From Methanoregula sp. (GTDB lineage Archaea; Halobacteriota; Methanomicrobia; Methanomicrobiales; Methanospirillaceae), in NCBI GenBank assembly GCA_041645435.1, contig JBAZQB010000002.1, forward strand, positions 496,001 through 560,000: a stretch of DNA of 64,000 nt. Reading direction: 5' to 3'. The notes under the pieces were generated by a model that worked only from the letters and a program-made list of their open reading frames with translations, made no database searches and was not told the origin of the DNA. Numbering within the stretch: the first letter of the stretch is position 1; every line of letters starts with the position of its first letter. The position numbers and the translations under genes were made by a program. Positions 55,369 through 63,937 of the stretch are shown in pieces.

Positions 55369-56397
55369 TTGACGAACGATAATAATCCGGAAACACATGT
55401 CCATAATACGGGCAGTCCGAATGCAGGAAATGCACAAGAGCACACTCTCTTCAGTAAAAGCACCCTTGTCGCCATTATCGGCATTGCCGTGGTGATTGTG
55501 ATCCTGGTTGCTGCCGGGGTTATGCAAAATATACCGGGTCAGGGTACTGTTGTCCCCGCACAGGCATGCGCTGAAAAAACCCTTATCTATGTCAATAATA
55601 ACCTTGTATCTCCCGGTACATCTGCATCGCTCATATCAGTTGCAGAAAACCATGGTATCTATGAGATGAAAATCGTCTACCTGGGTCAGGAGATGCCGCT
55701 TTATACAACGCTGGACTGTTCTTCCCTGTTTACCCATAGCATTACTATGAACGCGGCAGTGGGAGGAACCGGTACCGCACAAGCTGCTGCGCCTCCCACA
55801 AAAACCGAGCGCCCGGTAGTAGATCTCTATGTTATGGCCTTCTGTCCGGGTGGCACCTATGCCGAAAATGTGATGAAGCCGGTAGCTGCACTGCTCGGTT
55901 CAAAAGCAGATATCCGTGTGAGGTATCTTACAACCATAACCGGCACAACGGTTGCGTCCGTTCAGTCATTGCATGGAACATCTGAAGTAAAAGAAGACCT
56001 GCGCCAGATCTGCATTCTCGAAAAGAACCCGGATCACTACTGGGAATACCTGGGCCGGTTCAATGAAGCGTGTTATCCCCAATACCTGAATGCGAGCCGG
56101 CTTGATGCCTGCTGGAGAAATGTTACTGCTGCCATCGGTATTGATGCAAAGAGTATCGAAACCTGTGCCAGCGGGGAGGAAGGTCTTGCCCTGCTCAAAG
56201 CAGATGAGTCACTTGCAAACCAGAACCGGGCAAGTTCATCTCCCACGCTCCTCATCAACGGGCAGGAGTACCGTGGCACGCGGACACCGGATGCCTATAA
56301 GCAGGCTATCTGCGATCGTTTTGTAACTGCACCCGGTGAGTGCTCCACCACACTTCCCCCATATGCGGGAACTACTGTGAGTGGCGGGTGCGGATAA
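55369..56397 (+). CDS. Membrane-anchored thioredoxin-fold (DsbA/GILT-like) protein
   Basis: A 342-residue protein. It has a short cytoplasmic start, a transmembrane helix (33-51), an extracytoplasmic domain (about 65-130) with Cys67 and Cys117, and a DsbA/GILT-type thioredoxin fold (150-325) beginning VDLYVMAFCPGG. The usual CxxC is reduced to CPGG (Cys159 alone). Many further cysteines (QIC, EAC, DAC, ETC, AIC, GEC, GGC) are spread over the second half. TTG start at 55369. It may be a thiol reductase with a one-cysteine active site, or a structural homologue. A TATA-like region precedes it (55185-55215). Confidence 0.78.
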   Translation: MTNDNNPETHVHNTGSPNAGNAQEHTLFSKSTLVAIIGIAVVIVILVAAGVMQNIPGQGTVVPAQACAEKTLIYVNNNLVSPGTSASLISVAENHGIYEMKIVYLGQEMPLYTTLDCSSLFTHSITMNAAVGGTGTAQAAAPPTKTERPVVDLYVMAFCPGGTYAENVMKPVAALLGSKADIRVRYLTTITGTTVASVQSLHGTSEVKEDLRQICILEKNPDHYWEYLGRFNEACYPQYLNASRLDACWRNVTAAIGIDAKSIETCASGEEGLALLKADESLANQNRASSSPTLLINGQEYRGTRTPDAYKQAICDRFVTAPGECSTTLPPYAGTTVSGGCG

Positions 56398-56546
56398 TTT
56401 TTTTGGTTAAATTTGCATTGTAGAAACAGGCATGAACGGGAGTTCACACCCGAACCATGAAAATCATGTTTGTGATATTCCCCCGCCTCAGGGCCTATCT
56501 TCAGGCACGGCGGGGCAAGGAGGTTTTAGAATATTTAGTCCTCAAA

Positions 56547-56622
56547 CGCCGCGGGGGCGCCCCGTCGGGGGCGGCGACGTTCATCATTACCGGGGATATG
56601 GGGGTCTCAACCCCCATTATCA
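56547..56622 (+). repeat. Repeat family B, copy 3
   Basis: Forward copy: CGCCGCGGGGGCGCCCC then GTCGGGGGCGGCG, and the second hairpin ATGGGGGTCTCAACCCCCAT. It lies in opposite orientation to copy 4, with family A copy 2 between them. Confidence 0.75.
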
Positions 56623-56647
56623 TATCTTGAGAACACGATTTTCATAG

Positions 56648-56838
56648 GAAAACCTTTTTTTTCACGTAATATATTGCCCCCCTCTTGCGCCACCAGTCCC
56701 CCGTTGGGGGACGGGCGCAGTGCGATAGTCCGAGTAAGATTACAGGTAATACGTCGTCATCGCAATGGGGGGATGCCCCAGTGGCGGGGGCGAAGCCCCC
56801 GGGAGCGTCAGAGTTTTCTCAATGATTTCTACTGAGCA
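56648..56838 (+). repeat. Repeat family A, copy 2 (reference copy)
   Basis: Full-length copy. From GAAAACC and TTTTCACGTAATATATTGC, through CGCCACCAG, hairpin TCCCCCGTTGGGGGA, stem TGCGAT/ATCGCA (enclosing TTACAGGTAATACGT), GTGGCG closing CGCCAC, and the hairpin GGGGGCGAAGCCCCC, to AATGATTTCTAC. The near-identical copy 1 shows that the whole 190 bp behaves as a unit. Confidence 0.8.
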
Positions 56839-56912
56839 AAATTTATTAATCAATTACTTTTTTGATTTTATTGTTGTGATTAGTGGATTATTCGGTTTCC
56901 ATCCTTAGTAGC

Positions 56913-56990
56913 ATTGATGGGGGCTCATGCCCCCATCCCCCCGAATACGATGAACCCGCCGCTCCCGACGGGGCGCCCCCGCGGCGGATC
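56913..56990 (-). repeat. Repeat family B, copy 4
   Basis: Reverse copy with the hairpin ATGGGGGCTCATGCCCCCAT and the GC-rich stem. It faces copy 3 across family A copy 2, so the A unit is bracketed by inverted B copies. Confidence 0.75.
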
Positions 56991-57133
56991 TATAAGTTCA
57001 GACAAATCTTCGAAATTAAATAAAAATTTCTTTCATGCCCGACGGTTACCTGATGAAGCGTTGTTGCAAACTCTCCTCAGTTTTTTTAGATCCTGCTATA
57101 CCTATTTGACGTTCCGCAACCCATTGTAGATTA

Positions 57134-57496
57134 ATGGCAGTTGAGCCCGAGTTCCGGTATAAGCAGTGTCTCATCATCAGGAATGATGTCAAGATGAGTT
57201 GTGGCAAGCGGTGCGCCCAAGCGGCGCATGCATCTATTGGCGCATACAACAATGCTGACAAGACACTGGCAAAAGCGTGGATCTCCGAAGGGCAGAAGAA
57301 AGTGGTGCTCAAGGCCAATGACGAGAGGACCCTGCATGAGCTCCGGGTTATCGCGGAACGGTCCGGTATCTCCCACTCCCTCATCCAGGACGCCGGCATG
57401 ACCGAGATCCCGCCCGGCACGATCACGGCGCTCGGGCTTGGGCCGGCCAAAAGCGAAGACCTCGATAAGATCACCGGCGCGCTCACCCTGTTATGA
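57134..57496 (+). CDS. pth2: Peptidyl-tRNA hydrolase, archaeal/eukaryal type
   Basis: Releases tRNA from prematurely terminated peptidyl-tRNA. The 120 residues match the Pth2 family: MSCGKRCAQAAHAS (21-34, catalytic lysine region), KVVLKANDERTL, LIQDAGMTEIPPGTITALGLGP. The stop overlaps the truD start by 4 nt (ATGA), so the two tRNA-related genes are coupled. Confidence 0.95.
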   Translation: MAVEPEFRYKQCLIIRNDVKMSCGKRCAQAAHASIGAYNNADKTLAKAWISEGQKKVVLKANDERTLHELRVIAERSGISHSLIQDAGMTEIPPGTITALGLGPAKSEDLDKITGALTLL

Positions 57497-58767
57497 AACC
57501 GAGCACATATCCTCTTGAACGCGAGCTCGGCATGCGCTATTACGCGAGCGATGCTGCAGGGATCGGTGGCAGGCTGAGAGCCTCTCCGGAAGATTTCCTT
57601 GTCGAAGAGATCCCGCTTCCGGAAAAAGGCGGCGCTGCCGGTCCGTATCTCATCTGCCTGCTCACAAAAAAGAACTGGGAACTCCAGCATGCCGTCAAGG
57701 AGATCGCAAAACGGCTCGGTATCAGCCACCGCCGTATCGGCTGGTCGGGTACAAAAGACCGCAATGCGATAACCCGCCAGTGGATCTCGATCTATAATGT
57801 CACTGCCGAGCAGGTAGCAGCAATCCATCTCAAGGATATCACCTTAGAGCCGGTCCGGCAATCGAATGAGGCTTTGTCGCTGGGCCAGCTGCTGGGCAAC
57901 CGGTTTGACCTGGTCATCCGGGATACCCAATCCACCGATCTCGCAGAGCAGGTGCAGGCTCTCACGGTCACCGCATCCGAAGGCGTTCCCAACTATTTCG
58001 GGCTCCAGCGGTTCGGAGCGATCCGTCCGGTTACTCACCGCGTCGGAGAATGGATCCTCCGGGGAGATTTTGAACAGGCAGTTGTTACCTATATCGGACT
58101 GGAATTCCCCGGTGAAGTGGATCCGGTCAAGACCATACGATCGGACTTTTTTACCTCCCGCGACCCTGAACCCGCCCTGCGTAACCTTCCGGTTCATATG
58201 GCATTTGAACGGGCGATGCTTCACCACCTCTATACTCATCCGGGCGACTACCCGGGTGCCCTTAAGGAGCTGCCGCCAAAACTGCTCTCCCTGTTTGTAT
58301 CAGCCTTCCAGTCATACCTGTTCAATTGTGCACTCAGCCAGCGGTTCGATGACGGGGGGACCCTTAACGGCCCGGTACCCGGTGACCGGCTGATCTTTGC
58401 AAACGGGCGCACGGATACGGTGACGGCAGCGAACGTCAATGCAGTCTCGATCCACATAAAGCGCGGTCGCTGCACGATAGCCCTGTTCATGCCCGGTAAG
58501 GTAAAAACAGAGGCAGCAACGCTTGGGGAGCGGATCATGGAATCGCTTCTTTCTGATCATCATATCACCGCGGAAGATTTTGAACGGGCAGCCGCGTTTG
58601 TCAGCACAAAATTCGAGGGTGCCTGGAGACCTATCACCTTAAAAACAGAGATTGAATCCACGATAGAAAATACCGATGTGCGGCTGAAGTTCACCCTGCC
58701 GCCCGGCCATTACGCAACAACCGTTTGCCGTGAATTTATGAAAGCGGATCCATTACAGATGATATAA
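57493..58767 (+). CDS. truD: tRNA pseudouridine synthase TruD
   Basis: Makes pseudouridine 13 in tRNA. 424 residues with the catalytic block WSGTKDRNAITRQ (Asp89), the QRFG segment (FGLQRFGAIRPVTH) and the insertion domain expected in archaeal TruD. It overlaps pth2. Ends before a repeat cluster. Confidence 0.95.
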   Translation: MKPSTYPLERELGMRYYASDAAGIGGRLRASPEDFLVEEIPLPEKGGAAGPYLICLLTKKNWELQHAVKEIAKRLGISHRRIGWSGTKDRNAITRQWISIYNVTAEQVAAIHLKDITLEPVRQSNEALSLGQLLGNRFDLVIRDTQSTDLAEQVQALTVTASEGVPNYFGLQRFGAIRPVTHRVGEWILRGDFEQAVVTYIGLEFPGEVDPVKTIRSDFFTSRDPEPALRNLPVHMAFERAMLHHLYTHPGDYPGALKELPPKLLSLFVSAFQSYLFNCALSQRFDDGGTLNGPVPGDRLIFANGRTDTVTAANVNAVSIHIKRGRCTIALFMPGKVKTEAATLGERIMESLLSDHHITAEDFERAAAFVSTKFEGAWRPITLKTEIESTIENTDVRLKFTLPPGHYATTVCREFMKADPLQMI

Positions 58768-58799
58768 TTGACACGGGTTTGGATTTTTGAGTAGATTAT

Positions 58800-58880
58800 A
58801 AAGATGGGGGCTGATGCCCCATACCCCCAACAACGATAAACCCTGCCGCCCCCGACGGGGCACCCCCGCGGCGGTTCAGG
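58800..58880 (-). repeat. Repeat family B, copy 5
   Basis: Reverse copy: GATGGGGGCTGATGCCCCAT and the stem CCCGACGGGGCACCCCCGCG. Convergent intergenic site. Confidence 0.7.
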
Positions 58881-58907
58881 TGCCGGTCATTTTAATAAAC
58901 CGATCTG

Positions 58908-58955
58908 CCCAGCGAGGCCCCGACGAGGCGCCTTATCGGAGCGGCGGGATAATCC
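58908..58955 (+). repeat. Repeat family C, copy 2
   Basis: Starts CTGCCCAGCGAGGCCCCG followed by ACGAGGCGCC, as in copy 1; the right half is diverged. Confidence 0.55.
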
Positions 58956-58980
58956 TCTCTTCAGAAACGCCTCTTCGATT

Positions 58981-59070
58981 TGCGATCGTGTCGTAAAACC
59001 TGTTCTGGTGTTATCGCATTTGGGGGGAGCCCCAGTGGCAGGGGGGTAAAACCTCCCATGAGCGATAGAA
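58981..59070 (+). repeat. Repeat family A, copy 4 (degenerate 3' part)
   Basis: TGCGAT at 58981-58986 can still pair with ATCGCA at 59013-59018 although the loop sequence has changed; GGGGGGAGCCCCAGTGGC follows as in the other copies. The 5' half is not recognisable. Confidence 0.55.
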
Positions 59071-59127
59071 ATTTTTGAATATATTGACAGAGCTCAATCA
59101 ATTCACATAAAAAGCAAGAAAAAAGTA

Positions 59128-59928
59128 TCAATCCCTTGACTGTGCCATCTTTTTTGCACCGTCAATCGCGTCGTTTAAATTGCCCAGTTCATCGATAACA
59201 TTTATTTTTACTGCATCGGCGCCCCGGATTACCCTGCCATCTTCGATGTCAGACCGCGAGATCATGCGCTGGGATATCACATCGGAAATAAAAGTGTCAA
59301 AACTATCATCCACGATCTTCTGGGCATACGTCTCTTCATCGAAGCTGAGAGGACGGGCAGTAGAACCCATATCCTTCTTGCTGCCGGATTTGACAACGCT
59401 CAGATTGTAGCCTTCCCTTTCCATCCAGCGGCTGATATCGGAGAATTTCCATATCACGCCAACCCCCCCGGTGAACGTATCCGGGTTTGCATAGATCCTG
59501 TCTGCATGGGCGCTCACGTAATAGGCAGCCGAAGTTCCCATGTCTCCCATGGATACGACGACCGGCTTTTTCGATTTTGCATATTCGAGGTCGCCGATAA
59601 TTTCCTGTGCGGCGGCAGGTGTACCGCCGGGACTGTTCACCCGCAGGACAATTGCTTCTACCATCGGGTCATCAGCAGCCTGCCGTAACTCTTCACCCAC
59701 AATTTCACTGCCGATATTTTCTCCATCAGAGATCTCCCCGGTCACCATGGTGCCTTCCATACGGATCACCGTAACGCCAATCTGATCCGCATGGGTGAAG
59801 TAGAAAGCGGCGATCATGCTTCCGATCACCACAATGAGCCCGAAGATAATGAGTAGAAACCATTTCAGTCCCGCATGGGACGGGGGTTTTGCAGAACCGG
59901 AAGGAACGAGGGTGTAGGTACCATCCAT
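59128..59928 (-). CDS. sppA: Signal peptide peptidase SppA (S49)
   Basis: Membrane serine protease that degrades signal peptides or membrane-protein fragments. One N-terminal transmembrane helix (23-44), then an S49 domain with VNSPGGTPAAA (98-107), the nucleophile Ser133 in MGTSAAYYV, and the general base Lys185 in SGSKKD, 52 residues later as in other short SppAs. 266 residues is usual for archaea. It follows the riboflavin reductase gene by 3 nt, so both are on one transcript. Confidence 0.93.
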   Translation of the reverse strand: MDGTYTLVPSGSAKPPSHAGLKWFLLIIFGLIVVIGSMIAAFYFTHADQIGVTVIRMEGTMVTGEISDGENIGSEIVGEELRQAADDPMVEAIVLRVNSPGGTPAAAQEIIGDLEYAKSKKPVVVSMGDMGTSAAYYVSAHADRIYANPDTFTGGVGVIWKFSDISRWMEREGYNLSVVKSGSKKDMGSTARPLSFDEETYAQKIVDDSFDTFISDVISQRMISRSDIEDGRVIRGADAVKINVIDELGNLNDAIDGAKKMAQSRD

Positions 59929-59931
59929 ATA

Positions 59932-60618
59932 TTACTCCTTTGTGTAGAGGACATCGAACTCGGAAACGAGGTTGCTGCCGCACATATAATATTTCTTCAG
60001 ATTGAGCCGGATCATCTCGTCTTCAGTATTGATATGCATACCCCCTACCAGTGACGGGGTATCAGCACCCCCGACAATGAACGGCAGGTGTATCAGGCGG
60101 ATCTCGTCAACGAGCCGATCATGGAGCATATGCCAGTTGAGTGTAGGTCCGCCTTCGATCATCAGCTTGTTTATGCCAAATTTTTCTTTGAGGATCTTTA
60201 AGAGCAGCGGGAGTTCGACATGGGTTTTGCCGGCAACAATCACGTGCGCTCCTTTCTTTTTTATCGCATCAATGCGGTCTTTAGGTGCCGCTTCACAGAC
60301 GGCAATCGCGGTAGGGGCGTCTGTTCCCAGCACGTTTGCATCGAGCGGGATATCTCCCATGCTGCACGGGATCACCCGGAGCGGGCTCTTGCCCTGCACA
60401 TAGCGGACCGTAAGAAATGAGTTATCGATACGGATGGTGTTGGCACCCACCATGATCGCATCATATTCCGCCCGGGTGGTATGGAGCAGCAGCTCGGTTT
60501 CATGGGCCATATATTTCATCAGTATCTTTGAAGATGCGCCCTTTTTTAGTGTGAGCTTACCGTCAGCGGTGATCTCCGACATCATCAATACATGCGGTCG
60601 ATCGGCAGGTGAGATCAT
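59932..60618 (-). CDS. 2,5-diamino-6-ribosylamino-4(3H)-pyrimidinone 5'-phosphate reductase
   Basis: Reductase of archaeal riboflavin/F420 precursor synthesis (MJ0671 family, RibD C-terminal domain). The 228 residues contain GANTIRIDNSFLTVR (about 55-70), the IEGGPTLNWHML loop (about 154-165) and LPFIVGGADTPSL. The deaminase domain found in bacterial RibD is absent, as expected in archaea. A TATA-like TTTATATC at 60653-60662 would give a very short leader. Confidence 0.9.
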   Translation of the reverse strand: MISPADRPHVLMMSEITADGKLTLKKGASSKILMKYMAHETELLLHTTRAEYDAIMVGANTIRIDNSFLTVRYVQGKSPLRVIPCSMGDIPLDANVLGTDAPTAIAVCEAAPKDRIDAIKKKGAHVIVAGKTHVELPLLLKILKEKFGINKLMIEGGPTLNWHMLHDRLVDEIRLIHLPFIVGGADTPSLVGGMHINTEDEMIRLNLKKYYMCGSNLVSEFDVLYTKE

Positions 60619-60652
60619 TTTTTACTCAGCTCTCCGGTTACATTGGACGCGT

Positions 60653-60662
60653 GATATAAATA
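60653..60662 (-). promoter_or_regulatory. Candidate TATA box of the riboflavin reductase-sppA operon
   Basis: The minus strand reads TATTTATATCAC about 35 nt upstream of the start codon, giving an almost leaderless transcript. Confidence 0.45.
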
Positions 60663-60739
60663 AAGTGATGATAGGGCTATACAGGGTCTCCGACGATATA
60701 GAGTAATTATTAAACGTTTACGTTCCTATGATTTGAGCT

Positions 60740-61372
60740 ATGAATATTACTGCACTCCGTCCAAGGTTTACCCGGTACCTTGAGCCGGTCGCAGAGGTCT
60801 TTGTCAGGATTGGTATTACACCTAACCAGATCTCTCTGCTTGCCTTACTTGCCGGCATAGCGTGTGCGGTTTTGTTTTTTCAGCGGCAGTTCTTCTTAGG
60901 AGCTCTTTTCCTTTTACTCTCCGCGATCTTTGACCTCGTGGATGGAAGTGTAGCGAGAAAGACCAATGCCCACACGAATTTCGGGGCTGTCTTTGACTGG
61001 ATCGTAGACAAGTACGTCGATGCCCTTGTGCTCCTTGGGGTGGGACTGAGCGGGATTACCATTGTCAGCCAGTTCTTTGCCGTTCCCCCGCTTGCGGATT
61101 TTGCCGTTGTCGCGTTTGCCATCATAGGTTCCCTGATGAATACGTTCATCAAACCCGTGGTGTACGCGGAGATCGGTTACCAGGAAAAAGTGGAAGGAAA
61201 GATCGATGATCCTCTGGAAGGGGTGGGATTTTTTGGCCGGCCTGAGACCATTCTTGTATTGATTCTTGGCGGTGTATCCGGTTTTATCTGGGCAGCGGTG
61301 ATCATCATTGCAGTCTGTACAAACCTTTCTGCAATCCAGCGGATCATCTATCTTTACAAAACGCTTTCCTGA
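60740..61372 (+). CDS. CDP-alcohol phosphotransferase (probable archaetidylinositol-phosphate synthase)
   Basis: Transfers a phospho-alcohol head group to CDP-archaeol. 210 residues with five to six membrane helices and the full CDP-alcohol motif DGSVARKTN...GAVFDWIVDKYVD (about 70-96; metal-binding Asp residues). The length and the DKYVDA ending are like the archaetidylinositol phosphate synthases; archaetidylserine or -glycerol synthesis cannot be excluded. Divergent from the riboflavin reductase gene. Confidence 0.88.
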   Translation: MNITALRPRFTRYLEPVAEVFVRIGITPNQISLLALLAGIACAVLFFQRQFFLGALFLLLSAIFDLVDGSVARKTNAHTNFGAVFDWIVDKYVDALVLLGVGLSGITIVSQFFAVPPLADFAVVAFAIIGSLMNTFIKPVVYAEIGYQEKVEGKIDDPLEGVGFFGRPETILVLILGGVSGFIWAAVIIIAVCTNLSAIQRIIYLYKTLS

Positions 61373-61512
61373 TTTTGCGGTGGCAGATTTGACCGAGTCA
61401 TAACAAAAAGTAGGTAATTCATCATTTGGTGCCACCAACCTTTAATGTCAGATATCAAATCAACAAATAGTTAACATTTTGTTGTCTGTAGTAAGCCTAT
61501 TTTGATAATCCC

Positions 61513-61673
61513 ATACCCCCTCTTGCGCCACCAGTCCCCCGAGGGGGACGGGGCGCATTGTGATTGGACGAGGTGGGTTACAGGTAATACGTCGTTATCG
61601 CAATCCGGGGGATGCCACAGTGGCGGGGGCGGAGGTGGAACCAAAGCCCCCAAGAACGTCTGATAAGTTTTCT
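61513..61673 (+). repeat. Repeat family A, copy 3 (diverged)
   Basis: Same order of elements as copy 2: CTTGCGCCACCAG, hairpin TCCCCCGAGGGGGA, TGTGAT pairing with ATCGCA through a G-U pair, TTACAGGTAATACGTCGTTA, and GTGGCG. The 3' hairpin carries an insertion. It lacks the AT-rich lead-in of copies 1 and 2. Confidence 0.75.
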
Positions 61674-61869
61674 CTTGGAGATGGCTTCTTAAAAAAACCG
61701 AAACAAAATCTTAATTGGTGGCTCTAATTAACGAATCACCAAAAGTAAAGTTGCCGGGTTCTGGAATGATTATCTGGCGTTGAATGCGATCATGACCCGG
61801 CAGATAGAAGAGTTCTTTTTTTACGGCAGGAAATTTCGTACCTGTTATTATTTGTGATGAATCCCCCCA

Positions 61870-61922
61870 TATTGGGTTGCTCCGCCGCCCCGGCGGGGCT
61901 TTGCCGGGCAGGGCAGTTGATC
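61870..61922 (-). repeat. Repeat family C, copy 3
   Basis: Inverted relative to copies 1 and 2; minus strand reads CTGCCCGGCAAAGCCCCG then GGCGGCGGAGCAACCC. Directly followed by B copy 6. Confidence 0.55.
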
Positions 61923-61969
61923 CTGCTCGCTTTGATACGAAGCACGGGACTGATTCACCCGTACGGTAA

Positions 61970-62055
61970 ACCGGTTGAACCGCTGCGGGGGTGCCCCTTA
62001 GGGGGCGGCGGGTTTTATCGCATCCGGGTGTATTGGGATCTCAACCCTCATCAAA
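61970..62055 (+). repeat. Repeat family B, copy 6
   Basis: GAACCGCTGCGGGGGTGCCCC then GGGGGCGGCGGGTTTTATCG; several substitutions relative to copy 1, but the main hairpin is retained. Confidence 0.7.
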
Positions 62056-62105
62056 GAAAATGTAAAAAAATTCTGATTACCCTGGGGTGTTTTATACAAT
62101 TCCGT

Positions 62106-63053
62106 TCATGAGAAAAATGCATCCCCCACGGCAGACAAAGCCAGTTCCCGCACAGCATATGCCGGGAGTGCGTCTGCAACTGGCCCCAGTTCCTGATTCA
62201 GATCAATTCCTCCCAGTTCCCCGGCAAACACTGGAGCCCCGATACCGGCAACAATAATCTGCCGGGCTCCGGTGTTCACAGCGACTTTTTTTACCTGGGC
62301 ACAGATGAGGTTTCGCTGCGTCTCCCAGAATTGTTCTGCAACCTGCATGGCTCCTGGCTCTCCAATCTCTTCGAGATCAGCGCAAACAACCCGGGCTAAT
62401 CTTCTTAAGGATGCAGCTTTTGTTTTTTCATTTTTATCGGGAGCATCACAGGTATACTGGTCAGCGCTGATATGGCCCAGGACAAGATGTGCATCGGCAC
62501 TTGCAGCGAAAAATTCTGAGCTGACCGGAGTTGGTATACCCTCAAGAAGAACCGAGGAGAGTAGTGTGGCAATATTTCCCCTTAACATCCCGGTATAGAG
62601 GAGATACCCGTTCTGAAGACGCTTGAGATCGGTCAGATCCAGCAGGGATGCAAAACGGTTGAGCGGGATGATGTCAGCAGTGGTGCTTCCGATATCCAGA
62701 AGAACAGCGTCGGGATATTTCTCCCGCAGGTATGCTGCTGAAGCAAGCCAGTTGGCAGCAGCCAGCTGGGGCACCGCATGAGTATGGAATGTTCCGTCCA
62801 TGCCATAAAAACAGGCGCGGGGAAATGCAGCCTTTACTGCATCCACAATGAACGAGATTCCCTGCATCTTATTCGAAAAACTGTCCGCCAGCTCGCCGCT
62901 CATGACAACAGCCGCCGGATTATCTGGATTACCGACATACGGGATGAGCAACGATGTGATAGGCGCATGTTCCCAGAGCGGGCAGTAATGGATGTGGGCA
63001 CCGGTCTCATTGACAATTTTGAGATTTGCCCCTCCCACATCGATGCCGATCAT
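62106..63053 (-). CDS. mfnF: Methanofuran biosynthesis protein MfnF (hydantoinase-like ATPase fold)
   Basis: Condenses the tyramine-glutamate and furan intermediates in methanofuran synthesis (MJ0863 family, formerly a hydantoinase/H4MPT-linked protein). The 315 residues start with the actin/HSP70-like MIGIDVGGANLKI, with a second phosphate loop LLDIGSTTADI (about 139-149) and a late VAGIGAPVF motif. It overlaps mfnD by 4 nt, which matches the pathway context. Confidence 0.9.
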   Translation of the reverse strand: MIGIDVGGANLKIVNETGAHIHYCPLWEHAPITSLLIPYVGNPDNPAAVVMSGELADSFSNKMQGISFIVDAVKAAFPRACFYGMDGTFHTHAVPQLAAANWLASAAYLREKYPDAVLLDIGSTTADIIPLNRFASLLDLTDLKRLQNGYLLYTGMLRGNIATLLSSVLLEGIPTPVSSEFFAASADAHLVLGHISADQYTCDAPDKNEKTKAASLRRLARVVCADLEEIGEPGAMQVAEQFWETQRNLICAQVKKVAVNTGARQIIVAGIGAPVFAGELGGIDLNQELGPVADALPAYAVRELALSAVGDAFFS

Positions 63054-63937
63054 AACGGAGTGACCTTCCCGTGGGTGTCAAAGCGAACGCTTCTTTTCAG
63101 GTGAACCTCTTTTGGGCCACCTCCTTTTGATGCGTCAACAAGGATCTCTGCAATCTCTTCGTTCATGCATGCCGCAATCCCGACAAGGCTTGTGGTGATC
63201 CGTGGATTTACGTCCACGATATACACCTTATCGGCAACAACCACATCCACGCCACAATATCCCTGGCCCCCAAGAACAATGATCGCCTTTTTGGCAACTT
63301 CAATGATCTCAGCTTCCCGTGCCGGATGAACCGGCGTCTCTCCCCCGAGATAGTGAATTGCACCATCCACCGTCTCACTGATATGCTGACGGTTTACGGC
63401 CAGGACAAGCGGGGGATTGCCGGTAAAATACAGGCACGCATCGCCAATGACCCGGCTTGCGACGATACTTACCGAGAAATGTTCGCCATCAATATACTGC
63501 TGGGAAAATTCCCCGTCATCCGGGGTTTTGTTCGAAACGCGAACCCCCTGTGCACCGCAGCCTTTGACGGGTTTTATCACCCGCTTGCCAGCAGACGTTT
63601 CAGCAGGTACCGGTATACCATGCGCACGCAGGATTTTTTCGGTCTGCACCTTGTTGGCACAGAGTGCTGCGGTCATGAAACCGCACCCGAGATTATGAGT
63701 GTGCTGCTCCAGGATCTGTGTATAGCGTGCCAGCAGGTGATCCGGTGCGATCACCAGCCCCATATCACAGGTTGGTGCGAGGCGGGCTATCTCGGTACCA
63801 AAATCGCCGGAGCCCGGCAGTACAATGTCATACCCGCAGTGCTCAAAGCTCTTTTTTAAGGTCTCTAACATTGCTGCGCCCTCGTGGGCGAGGGAGGGGT
63901 CATGACTGGTGGCATACTCAGCGAGCAGGACTTTCAT
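63050..63937 (-). CDS. mfnD: Tyramine-L-glutamate ligase MfnD (ATP-grasp)
   Basis: Joins L-glutamate to tyramine in methanofuran synthesis. A 295-residue ATP-grasp protein: N-terminal pre-ATP domain, KPVKGCGAQGVRV (about 128-140, ATP-binding loop), and the metal-binding DVNPRITTSLVG near residue 250. First gene of the mfnD-mfnF pair; its start lies 63 nt from the window end. Confidence 0.9.
   Translation of the reverse strand: MKVLLAEYATSHDPSLAHEGAAMLETLKKSFEHCGYDIVLPGSGDFGTEIARLAPTCDMGLVIAPDHLLARYTQILEQHTHNLGCGFMTAALCANKVQTEKILRAHGIPVPAETSAGKRVIKPVKGCGAQGVRVSNKTPDDGEFSQQYIDGEHFSVSIVASRVIGDACLYFTGNPPLVLAVNRQHISETVDGAIHYLGGETPVHPAREAEIIEVAKKAIIVLGGQGYCGVDVVVADKVYIVDVNPRITTSLVGIAACMNEEIAEILVDASKGGGPKEVHLKRSVRFDTHGKVTPL

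Larger units (their letters stand above)
56398..57133. other. Intergenic repeat cluster B3-A2-B4
   Basis: About 740 nt between genes on the same strand, filled by one A unit between two inverted B units. The remainder is AT-rich and may carry the promoter of pth2. No additional gene seen. Confidence 0.6.
58768..59127. other. Convergent intergenic region with B5, C2 and A4
   Basis: About 360 nt between truD and sppA stops, occupied by the three repeats just listed. No gene. Confidence 0.6.
61373..62105. other. Convergent intergenic region with A3, C3 and B6
   Basis: About 730 nt between convergent genes; besides the repeats it is AT-rich and lacks a convincing gene. Confidence 0.55.

Noticed and set aside
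56398..57133. Possible CRISPR array because of repeated GC-rich units
   Set aside because: Units are unequal, in both orientations and not regularly spaced; no cas gene is present.
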